A stretch of DNA of 64,000 nt from Nautilus pompilius (lineage: Eukaryota > Mollusca > Cephalopoda > Nautilida > Nautilidae). Position 1 is the first letter of the stretch. Every line of letters starts with the position of its first letter. Below, piece after piece: positions 47,885-57,472 of the stretch. Location: the NCBI GenBank assembly GCA_018389105.1, contig JACATO010001524.1, positions 62,001 through 126,000 on the forward strand, written 5' to 3'. The notes under the pieces are model-generated. The model saw only the letters and a program-made list of their open reading frames with translations. It was not told the origin of the DNA and made no database searches. Made by a program: the position numbers and the translations under genes.

Positions 47885-48850
47885 TTATTGATGAAACCAT
47901 AAATAAATATGAGTTTCATGTGTAATCCTGGTTCAGAAGCTGGCACTACAATTCAAAATCGAAATATGCATTTGTTGCTAGATGAAGCTGGGGTTCTGTT
48001 TGGAGCAGAGCTCGTGGAAGCTGGTGATACGGATTACGCGGATGGTATAAGTTTGACAAATAACGGAATTTTTCATTTATTCAGTAAAATTAAATATATT
48101 TTAGGCAGTAAAGGGAACTAAGACTACAATCTATCCGGGTCAATCAACAACTGTAAAAAGACTAATAACTTATCCTGATGGTTTTACTAAGTCCCAAAGA
48201 TTCAGTCATTGCTGGTTGCATCAAGACGAGAATGAAGCAGCCTCGGATGATGATAAAGTAAAACGTGACTAACATAATTAGAAATTCTCCCAAAGGTAGC
48301 CTTAGTTTATGTCCCAGCCTAACGCAGATGTTTGGATTTTACGGAAGACTAATAAAAATTGGTATACGGAATAAACAAGCAGATTGTTTTGACAGGGAAG
48401 GGAGATAATTGTGAAAATTTTTAGAGCAAAAAAAGTTGCGGTGGAAAAAAATTAATTTAGTTTTTTTTTTTGTCTGATGAAAGGCAACTGAAATATGCTG
48501 AGTTTCTTGAAGGTGAAGTAGCTGTCAATGGTGATTACGTTAATGGACGCTTTGATTTTTATAAAGCAGATTGTACGACTTCCAGTGATCAAGTCACACG
48601 TACTGAGTTTAAAGAACTTTATTCTCTGGTTGTTTCTGATGATGTAAGTAGCCAATGAGGATAGATAACAAAAAAAAAATCAGCTTAGCAGATCAAAGCT
48701 TAACGTTACTTTCGGCCAGAACTGTCCTTCTAGCAATCACGCTTTTATGGTTGTTTTGTCAGGTAAAACTATACATGTACATTCAGATAGTAGCAAATCA
48801 AAGGTGGTTTTCTAAATCTCTTTTATACAAATTTTTGCTTTAAAAAAGAG
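47885..48850 (+). pseudogene. Double-jelly-roll-type major capsid protein, decayed
   Basis: The first open piece (about 47885-48119) contains LTNNGIFHLFSKIKY. A shifted frame then continues with TTIYPGQSTTVKRL and YPDGFTKSQ (48119-48235). Further scraps at 48300-48445 (including a KLVYG-like piece near 48355) are badly broken. A second good piece runs 48470-48655 with TRTEFKELY and DDVSSQ, and 48655-48760 ends with LLAITL. This order resembles a family of double-jelly-roll capsid-like proteins found in invertebrate genomes and tied to Polinton-like viruses. The middle third, expected between the two good pieces, is missing, so the gene has an internal deletion as well as frameshifts and stops. 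Confidence 0.6.
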
Positions 48851-49299
48851 AAGTTTTCTTTAAGTGAACATCAGAATCAAAATTCGATACGAGCACATGA
48901 ATTAAAGATCAATTACTCGGCAATTTTCCTATTATTATTATTACTATTATTAGGAAAATAAGAGAGACAGAGGTGAAAAAGTGGTAAAGGTGTTAATTTA
49001 AAACTTAGCACGTTGCAAAGGAGACAATATCAGGAAGCAAGGGCGAGGGGTTGTTTGTTCTGAGTAGAACTGTTTTAGTAGGGTTTATTGCTCAAACTAT
49101 TTTCTGGAAGCGGTTTTAATAAAACTGAACATTTACCAGAATTTTAAAAATTAAAGTTAACGTCTCGGTTGAAGTTTGGTAGATGGGGGTCTAGACTAGG
49201 ATAATCATAGAATTACACATATTAATAGTCATAATAACGAGGTTAAAAAAAAAAACACAGGTAGACAGGTACACAAAATGATATCAAAGTAAAAAAAAA
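48851..49299. other. AT-rich spacer between capsid and fibre remnants
   Basis: No coding piece recognised. Contains an (ATT)n patch near 48929-48952 and two long A-runs (about 49243-49253 and 49291-49307). Confidence 0.5.
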
Positions 49300-49422
49300 A
49301 AAAAAAATAGGGAGCCTGGGGTATGGCAACGTTTATCTGACCGACCGTTTAGTTTTTCTGCTTCATATATTTCAGAAAATAAAATAGCAACTATTGAAAA
49401 CCTGACTAATGGTGATGTTGAA

Positions 49423-49465
<43 letters not shown>

Positions 49466-50140
49466 GTGCACCAGCTAAGTATGTTGATGATAGTTTAACA
49501 AATTTTAAAAAAAAGAAAATAACAAACTTAGCTGCACCCTGACGTCTGGATCAGATCTTGCAAATAAAACTTATATTGACAATAGTTTTCTGAATCAACA
49601 AGTTTGAAATGCGAGATATTTAAAGTTTGATGGTTCTGTTGGCATGAGACAAGAACCAAAGATATATCACAGATATAAAATCGCCATCATTTAGCTATAT
49701 AAGACGTAATTATTACACAGCAACTAAAACGAAGCAAGTAGTACACATCCTTCCCGCTTTTCTGGTAAAAGTGTGAACTGGGAAATGTATTAGTAGTTAC
49801 AGTAATATCTCCAAATAGCATATCACCTCACATTTGGTTAGATAAATGACGCTCAGTAGTCGAGAAGGAATGCTTGAGGGTGGAAGGCACAAAAGCTCTA
49901 TGAGGGTCCATGTCACCAGGCTTTAATATAAACGCGGTAATCAGGAGGCCAAAGGGAAGCAATAGTGCCCTCATTTAAATGTAAAAATCAAAGGTAGATG
50001 GCGCAGCTTGGACATTCATTTATCGGTAAGAATGAAACGACTGCATTTCAAACTAGTCTACAAATTAACCGCCGTGTTGAAGGAACAAGGCGGTGTAACA
50101 GTTCTATGGCACACCAGCATGTAGATAGAAGAACTTGATA
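49300..50140 (+). pseudogene. Fibre-like protein remnant with KITNL/YVD motifs
   Basis: An open frame of about 80 codons without a start (about 49300-49541) contains an Asp run encoded by a GAT microsatellite (49425-49467), then YVDDS and KITNLAAP before a stop at 49540-49542. A shifted frame continues with DLANKTYIDNS and later YLKFDGS. Alternating KITNL and K-YVD motifs are typical of trimeric fibre or tail-fibre stalk proteins of DNA viruses and phages, which suggests an attachment role in the ancestral virus. Further coding-like scraps extend to about 50140. It is broken by several stops; the family call rests on short motifs. Confidence 0.5.
49425..49467 (+). repeat. (GAT)n microsatellite in coding-derived sequence
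   Basis: About 14 GAT units encoding an Asp run within the fibre-like remnant. It has probably expanded from a short acidic stretch after or before inactivation. Confidence 0.95.
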
Positions 50141-50535
50141 GGTAATTATGTCCATCACCTTTTGGTTATTATTAGTTCGTTCTTTGTGCCGTCACTGTAG
50201 ACGGGGGAGTCATGACGTCTGGTCCAGTGTCGCAGGACGAAATACATCGAAGATAGCTTAGCGTCAGGTTCTGCTCTCTAAGAGTTTAAATGACTCTTCC
50301 CGACGACGCGAATAGACTTCGGCTAACCTGCCCCCTCCCACCCCCGAAAAAAAACGTCTCTGAGAAATTCAGTCGTGTGACCACCTTGACTCGGCGCTGC
50401 TTTTAGGCAAGACCCAAAAATAAGACCGGAAACATTTCGATGCTCCCCCTAACGACAAAAGCAGTCAGCAGAAATGGAAACAGCGATATGGTTGGTCCCG
50501 CTTCATCGCCGGCGCTTGGGCGCGCGCGAGAAAGA
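50141..50535. other. Right edge of the viral block; no gene seen
   Basis: GC content rises again from about 50.2 kb. No terminal inverted repeat matching the left side could be found, and no exon is visible. A C-rich run and an A-run occur at about 50330-50355. Confidence 0.4.
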
Positions 50536-50780
50536 GATGACGTCAGTACAGAGAGAGAGAAATAAATTACGTCAGTACACAGAGAGAGATAACGTCAGTA
50601 CACAGAAAGAGAGAGAAATGACGTAAGTATATAAAGAGAGAGATAACGTCAGTACAGAGAGAGAAATGACGTAAGTATATAAAGAGAGAGATAACGTCAG
50701 TACAGAGAACGAGAGAGAAATGATGTCAGTACACAGAAAGAGAGAGAAATGACGTCAGTACAGAGAGAGAGAGAGAGAGA
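50536..50780 (+). repeat. GA array with many CRE-like units
   Basis: Units of the form (A)TGACGTCA/TAACGTCA/TGACGTAA-GTACAGAGAGAG recur about nine times. Two longer variants carry AAGTATATAAAGAGAGAGATAACG repeated in tandem (near 50626 and 50669, so a higher-order duplication of about 43 bp). It is the richest and most variable copy of the GA/CRE family in the window. Confidence 0.95.
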
Positions 50781-53700
50781 CGTGCGCTTTTACTTGAGAA
50801 ATCCCTTCCCTAAAATGCCGTTTCATGGGAACAATTTTACATCTCGTTTTAAATCAACGCGCCCGGGTATAAACAAACACAAGAAAGGGCCGTAAAAAAC
50901 AACTTTTCGTTAATTGTTTCCTGTATCAAATATACAGGATCTCGTCTGGGAGAGGGAAATTTTGGGGTTGACTGTGACTTTGTACATCAGCGGCTCGTAA
51001 ACTGAAAGTAATTTCAATACGTTTCATACGCAACCGGCGTCATAGTGTTCGTTTTGCCGCAAGACAAAATAGTACAATGGCTGTGTTATCGCGGTTTTTT
51101 GTCTTCCTTTATCTAAGGATTTTTTATTTTATTTCAAGGGCTGGGGAGAGGGGGCTAACTAATTATTAAATCTCACTGCTCCCCCAGTGCGAGTTGAACA
51201 CAGTTCAGTTTGTCTTGTTTTGTTTTCCTTTAAATATAAGAGCGGGGATTGATTAAGGCGACCGCGAAGTCTGGCCGCCGGTCGTCCGACTGACTGCTGG
51301 TTGAGGAATCTATTAAAACAGCTCATCCGCCGGCCGGGTATTGTAGACATTCAAGTGTGACGGCGCTTAACAGGGGTGTGTGACAAAGAAACACCCCGAG
51401 AGCCGGGTATCGCGTTGGCACGGTTTACTCGGGGCGCAGGCGCACTGATTTATTGTGCCCACCAACTTTTTGGGTCAACACCGGTACGCGGTGTAGAGAC
51501 CGGGTAGCGCGGCGAACGGCGGGTTTTTGAATGTGGCTGGGTCGTCTTTGTTGTCTGACCGCGGGATCGATCAACAGGTGCTTGCAGTCGCCGGGCCAGA
51601 GAAACAGCCTCGGCTGTACCGTATCTTCGCTGTTCGCAGCTATCGGCGGGCCATAAATTATTACGAAGTCTTCATAAAGCATTTACCGTAATACCGGGGC
51701 GGACAAAGCCGGGAGAATGTTCCATTGTTGCTGGCCAACTTCTTTGCGCCGAAGAGGTGCACAAAGAAAAAACTCTTGTCGTTTTTAAAACCATATTGAG
51801 AATCGCTATACACCGATAGCCTGGCCCGGAAAGGCTCTCTGGAGACCTTAAATCATCCGAGCGAACTGTGATGGAGACGTCTCACGATTAAAAGAAGACA
51901 GAAGGAGGAAAACGCGGGGTTTTATGTCAAGATTTTAGACGTCTTATTTCTGCTTAATGTCGCCTACTTTGTTGCGCTTCCGAACCGTTTCTGTTTCTGT
52001 ATTATTAAAGCCTAAAAACCCGCGAAATAGACGAGTCCCCCACAAGTGTTTCTCAGGCTTCAGTTTAGTCCCCCCCGCCCCCTTTTTTTCCCGTGTCATA
52101 CAAACATACAGGGGCGGCCATAAATGACCGACTCTAATCTAGTCCGCGCTTTCTGCGACCAGGAATTATCCTGATCGTCTTGGTTCGAGCCTTGGATTTA
52201 CCGACATCACAAATGGATGACTCCTTCGTCTCGCAGGGGTGTTGCCCCCCCCGCTATTAACCATTTACCAGCAGAACCCGGAACGCTGAATGGCGCGGTC
52301 GACAAAAAAATGCCCCGACCTCTGCTAGTAGAACGGAGCAACCTACTAAGTACCCGGATAATAAGTATCCTGGGGCAAAGGGGTCAGTGGCTAGAGACTG
52401 TACACGGCGCGCGAACTCACTGGCGACACCTGTCGACGCCACCCTGGCCGAGCAAGTACGCTACGCTAAGCCACCACTTTTGCTTGCAGTTTTATACGAT
52501 TACTCGAGACTATTTAGAAGTGCGTTACGCTTATAGCGTGCGGCGACACGGACCCTGTCACTAACCTTCACCTTTACTTCGGCTGAGTGCCATACTAAAC
52601 ATGACATTGGTTTACAGTTTGTGATATTTAATCACACTTAAATGCTATTTTTTAGACTGTCCATCTGGCGGTCAGACACCCCATTACCGATACCGCCTCG
52701 CATTGTCGCGGAAAGTGCCAATCTAATCTGGAACGAGTAAGACCAGGGGCTTTTTTAAAGAGGAAAAAAAACTATCAATACACGAGTTTCTCCGGCTTTT
52801 CATTGGTCACAAACTTGAATTTACGTCCACGCCCTTTACCCTTCCTCTCGTTACGTCATTCGTGACGATCTTCGGGGGCCCGGCGAAGTCTCGATAACCA
52901 ATCGTTCAAACATCGTTAATGTTACCTTGGAAACAGTTTAATTAACAAAGTCGAAATACCAAAGCATTACACCTTCTGGAGAGTCGCACGAAATTCGTAT
53001 ACAACGGAGTAGGTCACGACGCGCCCTTAATGCGGAGAGAGAGGGGTGCAGATAAATCTTCTCCTCCGCATATCTAACAGCAGCTCTCGCACTTAATTTT
53101 TTCTTTTTATTTTAGGTGTCTCGAAGACCAAATTATCTCCTGATATCTAACCATGCAGAAACTTTAGCTAATCTGTAACCGCGACCCTTACTTTTACCTA
53201 CCAAGTGTAGATAGCTGAAAACACCTGTTTTTTTACCCACACGTTCAAAACCACTAATTGTTTCGAAACCTGTTAGGCTTCACCCTGGCTGTGGAAGAGT
53301 TAACGGATTTTAACACACTATGTGGTTCGTCTCCACGGTTTATCTTAAACCGTTTTCTTACGTTAAATATAACAGTCATGTTTTCATATGCTTAAACTTT
53401 AAGCAGAAATTCATCTTTCTTACTAAAATGGTCGGAATTAACACGAGTGAAAATTATTAAATCTTGGTCATGGATTTTAATCCGCTTACCGCGTATTTTT
53501 TATCAACGAGCTGCCGGGACGGGTGGTGATCGTGGAGCGCTCGTCTCCTTTCTTCTCTGTGGTCGCCGTCCTTCTTCCAGCTCCGCCGCCACGACGCGTC
53601 CGTCCCCAGGTGACTCGTCCCAGATACAGACAGACCCCCCACCCGGGGGGGGGGGGTGGGGCCGAGCGTCTGAAGCCGCCGACTTCCGAGTTTTCGTTCT

Positions 53701-54640
53701 TTGTTAGACGGGTTAGCCCTGACACCCCCCCGAAGAATTTGTCTACTACAACACGTGAATGAATGTCTTTTACCCTGTGAAAACATTGTGTGCTCGAAAA
53801 TAACTGCAAATATATATATATATATAATTTATTTACTTTTTAATAGGTAAAAGAACACCTGTCTCACTAGTCTCCTCCAAAATCGCTACCCCGCTTCTAC
53901 CCGACCAAGGATCTCCTTGCCTTCTCGACAACAACAGGCTAACCATCTGCCTAGATTTGACCGCTTGGTACAGCTACCTGCAATCGACAACACTCATCTG
54001 TGTCACCTGTCTGTCATGCACGAGCTCATTCAGCTGGCTCGTGCGCCCCGCCGCCATTGTCACCTCGGCCAGCCAAAAAGCTAACGAGACGGTGCAGATA
54101 TGAGGCTGAGCTAACAAAGACTCTCCCTTCTCCGGCACGAGGTCTGGTCTAGGACACCAGCACCGTTAACCTTCTTAAAAGAACACTGCTGATTAACATA
54201 ATTATTTTACTACTAACTAATATATACATCGGTCTGAAGATAACTACATTAAAGTTAAACTTCATATTGATTTACGATGTTATGGCTCCATCTGTCGATA
54301 AGATCACAAACAACTCTGTGCGCGTCATAATTGTGCATAGCATTTTTGTGTGGCGCTCGTGCCTGCGTCATGGCTGTGAAAATGCGTGCTGGACAGATTC
54401 TGACATCACCACTTTTAACGTTTACATTGCAGCGAGAGAAAAATCAGCCCACAGGATGTGTCGATCTTCGCAGTCCCGGTGCCGCCGCAGCATCTCACAT
54501 CTCTTCCATCTGTGTTTGTTTATGATTTGTGATCGGCGATTTTTTTAAACCCTGGAACAAAATTACAAAATTTTTTAAAAAAAAAGAGGTTGCGAAATAA
54601 CTTAAGACTGCGTGGAGTTTAGAGTTTGATTCTTGGAGTA
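50781..54640. other. Non-coding stretch
   Basis: No gene recognised in nearly 4 kb. Frames at 51.2-51.7, 52.2-52.6 and 53.4-53.8 kb are open in GC-rich DNA but have no domain; the last is largely produced by a C/G homopolymer tract near 53636-53657. A TA repeat lies at about 53811-53826. Confidence 0.5.
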
Positions 54641-54680
54641 TCTCTTTCTCTCTCCTCATCCCTCTTTCTTCATCTCTCCA

Positions 54681-54765
<85 letters not shown>

Positions 54766-54901
54766 CTCTCCCTCCACCTCTCTCTCCATCTCCATCTCTC
54801 TCCATCTCTCTCTCTCTCTCTCGCTCTCTCTCTCTCTCTTCTCTCTCCTCTCTCTCTCTCAATCTCTCCCTCCACCTCTCTCTCCATCTCCATCTCTCTC
54901 C

Positions 54902-54932
<31 letters not shown>

Positions 54933-54980
54933 AATCTCTCCCTCCACCTCTCTCTCCATCTCCATCTCTCTCCATCTCCA

Positions 54981-55060
<80 letters not shown>
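54641..55060 (+). repeat. Large CT array with higher-order repeat
   Basis: About 420 bp of CT. A block beginning CAATCTCTCCCTCCACCTC and continuing with CCATCTCCATCTC recurs at about 54763, 54860 and 54931, showing duplication of 70-97 bp segments. It yields long Ser/Leu frames that are not genes. It has no CRE octamer. Confidence 0.97.
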
Positions 55061-56338
55061 AAACTTTTAATTGGCCAGATCCACACTCAGTCCACACTAG
55101 CTTTACTCTCACAGTACGTGTCACAGACTTTCGACAATACTATTCCTTCGGTCGAGAAAAGAACCATATCGTTTTCAGTTCACTTCTCTGCCACTGCGAT
55201 TTAATTTCTGGTACGTTTTTCGCTAGTCAGACAAATCAGCCATGTAACAGCAAAGGTTGCTTGGCATCAGAATAATCATATTTTTGTTCTTGCACAGTTG
55301 GTTCTTTCATTCGTCAAACCTCTGCATACCAGCTGTCTTCCAAACTCTACTTCTGTTGCCAGTAACCAATCAACCACGAGAAACGTGACACAAATTTCAT
55401 ATTTCGCTCAGTGCTGGATATCAACGCCAATTCAGGCCTGACGCAAGATATTATTTAGGGTTCTTTATTAAAAGACGACTAAGAATTATTTTTAGGAAAA
55501 GGTCATACGCTTATTGACCTAATCGAGCAAGCTGAAGTTAAACTGGAATAAAAACAGCTCAGATTTGCGAGTCTTAAAGCTGATGGCGGTTTTCACTCCA
55601 CATTTACGTGACATTTACTGGCTGGGATAACGAAGGCCTCTTCATGTCATTTACCAACACATTAAAGATGGGTGTTTAGTGCAGTGCAGCAGCAGATCAC
55701 CTCGATTCAAGAAAGCTGCTTTAAGACTTAGAAGAGAGATTGCCTACTTATGAAAAGGGTTAACTATCGACAGCGCGGTCGGAAGTAGTTATGTTAACCT
55801 TGTGCAGCGGCTTATATTTCTAGACAAAGAATTAGTTTCCGTAAACATTTCCTAAGAGGTTTTCTGATTGGTCAGCCTTGCCCCCCCCCTCGTTGCTATG
55901 GTTTCTCGTCATTACGTCTCTCCGAACCCTGACCTCTCGCCGGTGAGCCAAGAAATTAGAAAGTTAAGTCGCCGCGGCCAACGTTCCTTTATACCTTTAT
56001 ACTGCAGTTAGACCTGCCCGTTAACTCGCACAGGTAGTTCGGTTTAGTCGGGGGGGGGTCTGTCGTCACGGGCCGGACGTGGAAACGATTAGTGTCGCTG
56101 AACAAGGCGACTGGAAGTCAAAGAAATGCATAAAACTTTCAGACCGCGGGTTTGTCCCCTGAGGTGTCGCCATTATTCATTTAACAGTCGATGGCGCAGC
56201 TATTATCGAATTGATCGGCCCACCTTTGTGTGTCGGTTTACCGACTGGAAAGTAGAAATCACAGCGAGCCAAGAGTTGATAGCCAACAACCGAGGTCGCC
56301 TCGACGTGTCGTGCTGTCCTGCCCCCCGAGCTGAGATG
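55061..56338. other. Non-coding stretch
   Basis: No exon or transposon protein recognised. Sequence is of average composition, with a C-run near 55881-55889 and a G-run near 56050-56058. An isolated GATGGCGCAGC core is at about 56189-56199. Confidence 0.5.
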
Positions 56339-56346
56339 GTCTAGAA
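56339..56346 (+). repeat. Left target-site duplication of hAT element
   Basis: GTCTAGAA immediately precedes the left terminal repeat. The right flank carries GTCTAGGG directly after the element (57458-57465) and an exact GTCTAGAA at 57465-57472. Eight bases is the target duplication length of hAT transposons; the two right-hand candidates suggest a mutation or a local tandem duplication. Confidence 0.7.
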
Positions 56347-56369
56347 CCGTGGTTCTCAACCTGGGGTCC

Positions 56370-56391
56370 GCGGTCCCCTCGAGGGGACCGC
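56370..56391. repeat. Perfect 22-bp palindrome in the hAT left end
   Basis: The two 11-bp halves, GCGGTCCCCTC and GAGGGGACCGC, are exact reverse complements with no spacer. One half is repeated at the right end of the element (about 57414-57422). Such subterminal repeats are commonly transposase-binding sites in hAT elements; that role is inferred here. Confidence 0.9.
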
Positions 56392-56408
56392 GAAGGGGTC
56401 GCTGACTT

Positions 56409-57074
56409 GTGTGCCTTTTGTTTTTGGTGGACATATTCGAGGCAGTTAACTGCGTTAATTTGGCATTACAAGGGATGGAGGTCACCGTGCTCCACTGCCA
56501 TGAAAAAATGAATGCTTTCAGGACGAAGCTGGAATTGTGGCATTTAAAATTAACAAGGAAGAATTTTGCACCATTTCCGGAGCTCAACGCTTTCCTCGAT
56601 GAAAATAATCTCTCAGTTGATTCTGGTATTCTCGAGTTGATGAAGAATCATGTTGATATTCTCCGCACAGAGCTTGCAGGCTATCTTCCAGAACTTCACG
56701 ATTTTCAGAAGTATTATAACTTTCTCTCGAATCCATTCTCCATCTCCGTCAGCAAGCTGCCTTCCGAAGACCATCTCACTGAAGAGCAGTTCATTGACTT
56801 GGTGAATGATGGAACTGCCAAAAATGCTTTTCGCCAGATGCGTTGCAGCGACTTCTGGATTGAAATGGTACAATCATATCCGGATATTGCAAAGATGGCT
56901 CTCAAATTGCTGATTCCGTTCGCAACAACCTATGAGTGTGAGTCAGCGTTCTCAACTCTTGTTTCAATCAAAACTAGATCGAGAAACAAACTCGATGTAA
57001 CACATGACACGAGAGTGGCTCTTCCAAAAACGCAGCCAAACATTGATGAAATATTGAAGGCCAAACAGGTGTGA
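56409..57074 (+). pseudogene. hAT transposase, C-terminal fragment (ZBED5/FAM200-like)
   Basis: A 221-codon frame is open from 56409 to the TGA at 57074, with the first ATG at 56475. The N-terminal edge (VDIFEAVNCVNLALQG, from about 56424) already matches the middle of ZBED5/FAM200/SCAND3-type hAT transposases, so the BED finger and first catalytic residues are missing. The C-terminus has the dimerisation region with CESAFSTL (about 56937-56960) and IKTRSRNKL. About 215 residues remain of a protein usually over 600. The deletion junction must lie at about 56400-56424, close to the left terminal repeat. An AATAAA follows at 57152-57157. The fragment could at most encode a truncated dimerisation domain. 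Confidence 0.85.
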
Positions 57075-57442
57075 AATATTGAAGGCCAAACAGGTGCAGA
57101 TCTCTCATTGAACTTTTTCTTAGTTTGATTTTCGAGAATTGTCATATTTTGAATAAATTTTAATTCAACAGCTTTTTTAAGACTTTTAAATTGACTAACG
57201 GTTTAGAATAAGTGCTTTTAGTACACTTTTGAATATTTTCAAAAATTCTGAGTGGTTTTATATATATATACAGAAAAGTTTCTGAAATTTTGGGAAATAC
57301 TCGTTTGATGACATAGAAGCAAAAACCTTTGACATGCTAACATAATAATAATAATAATATAGTAGGTCGAACTGATTTTATGGGGGACTGCAAAGGGTTA
57401 AAAAAAATCTAGGGGGACCGCGAAGCAACATTTTTAGAAAAA

Positions 57443-57472
57443 GGTTGGGAACCACTGGTCTAGGGTCTAGAA
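57443..57472 (+). repeat. Right terminal repeat and target-site duplication of hAT element
   Basis: The terminal repeat GGTTGGGAACCACTG (57443-57457) is followed by GTCTAGGG and then GTCTAGAA (57465-57472), sharing GTCTAG with the left duplication. The 7-bp step between the two GTCTAG copies looks like a small tandem duplication at the insertion site. Confidence 0.75.

Larger units (their letters stand above)
41200..50140 (+). mobile_element. Fossil Polinton/Maverick- or adintovirus-like integrated DNA element
   Basis: An AT-rich block of about 9 kb carries broken remnants of a consistent virus-like gene set. It has a family B DNA polymerase (+), a DDE integrase (- , tail to tail with it), anonymous ORFs (+), a double-jelly-roll-type capsid protein (+) and a fibre-like protein with KITNL/YVD motifs (+). 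Polymerase plus retroviral-type integrase plus jelly-roll capsid on one element is the hallmark of Polintons/Mavericks and of adintoviruses. Every gene carries several stops and frameshifts. Terminal inverted repeats and a target duplication were not found, so the outer limits are only those of recognisable coding remnants. Confidence 0.75.
56347..57457 (+). mobile_element. Internally deleted hAT DNA transposon (1.1 kb)
   Basis: Terminal inverted repeats of 15 bp, CCGTGGTTCTCAACC at 56347-56361 and the complement of CAGTGGTTCCCAACC at 57443-57457, differ at two positions and have the C(A/C)GTGGTT form seen in animal hAT elements. The subterminal motif GGGGACCGCGAAG occurs near both ends. Inside is the C-terminal third of a transposase. 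The catalytic N-terminal part is gone, so the copy is non-autonomous. The frame that remains is open, which suggests a comparatively young deletion derivative. Confidence 0.9.

Noticed and set aside
40150-50500. Terminal inverted repeats bounding the viral element
   Set aside because: Both sides were scanned by eye for long inverted matches and none was found; they may be lost or too diverged to see.
53447-53809. Several 80-110 codon frames on both strands
   Set aside because: Mutually overlapping frames in GC-rich sequence around a G homopolymer; Pro/Gly/Arg-rich on both strands as expected by chance.
54626-55204. 192-codon Ser/Leu frame
   Set aside because: Produced by the CT array at 54641-55060; the non-repetitive end has no recognisable domain.
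56613-56873. Minus-strand frames within the hAT element
   Set aside because: Shadows of the plus-strand transposase fragment, which has the recognisable domain.
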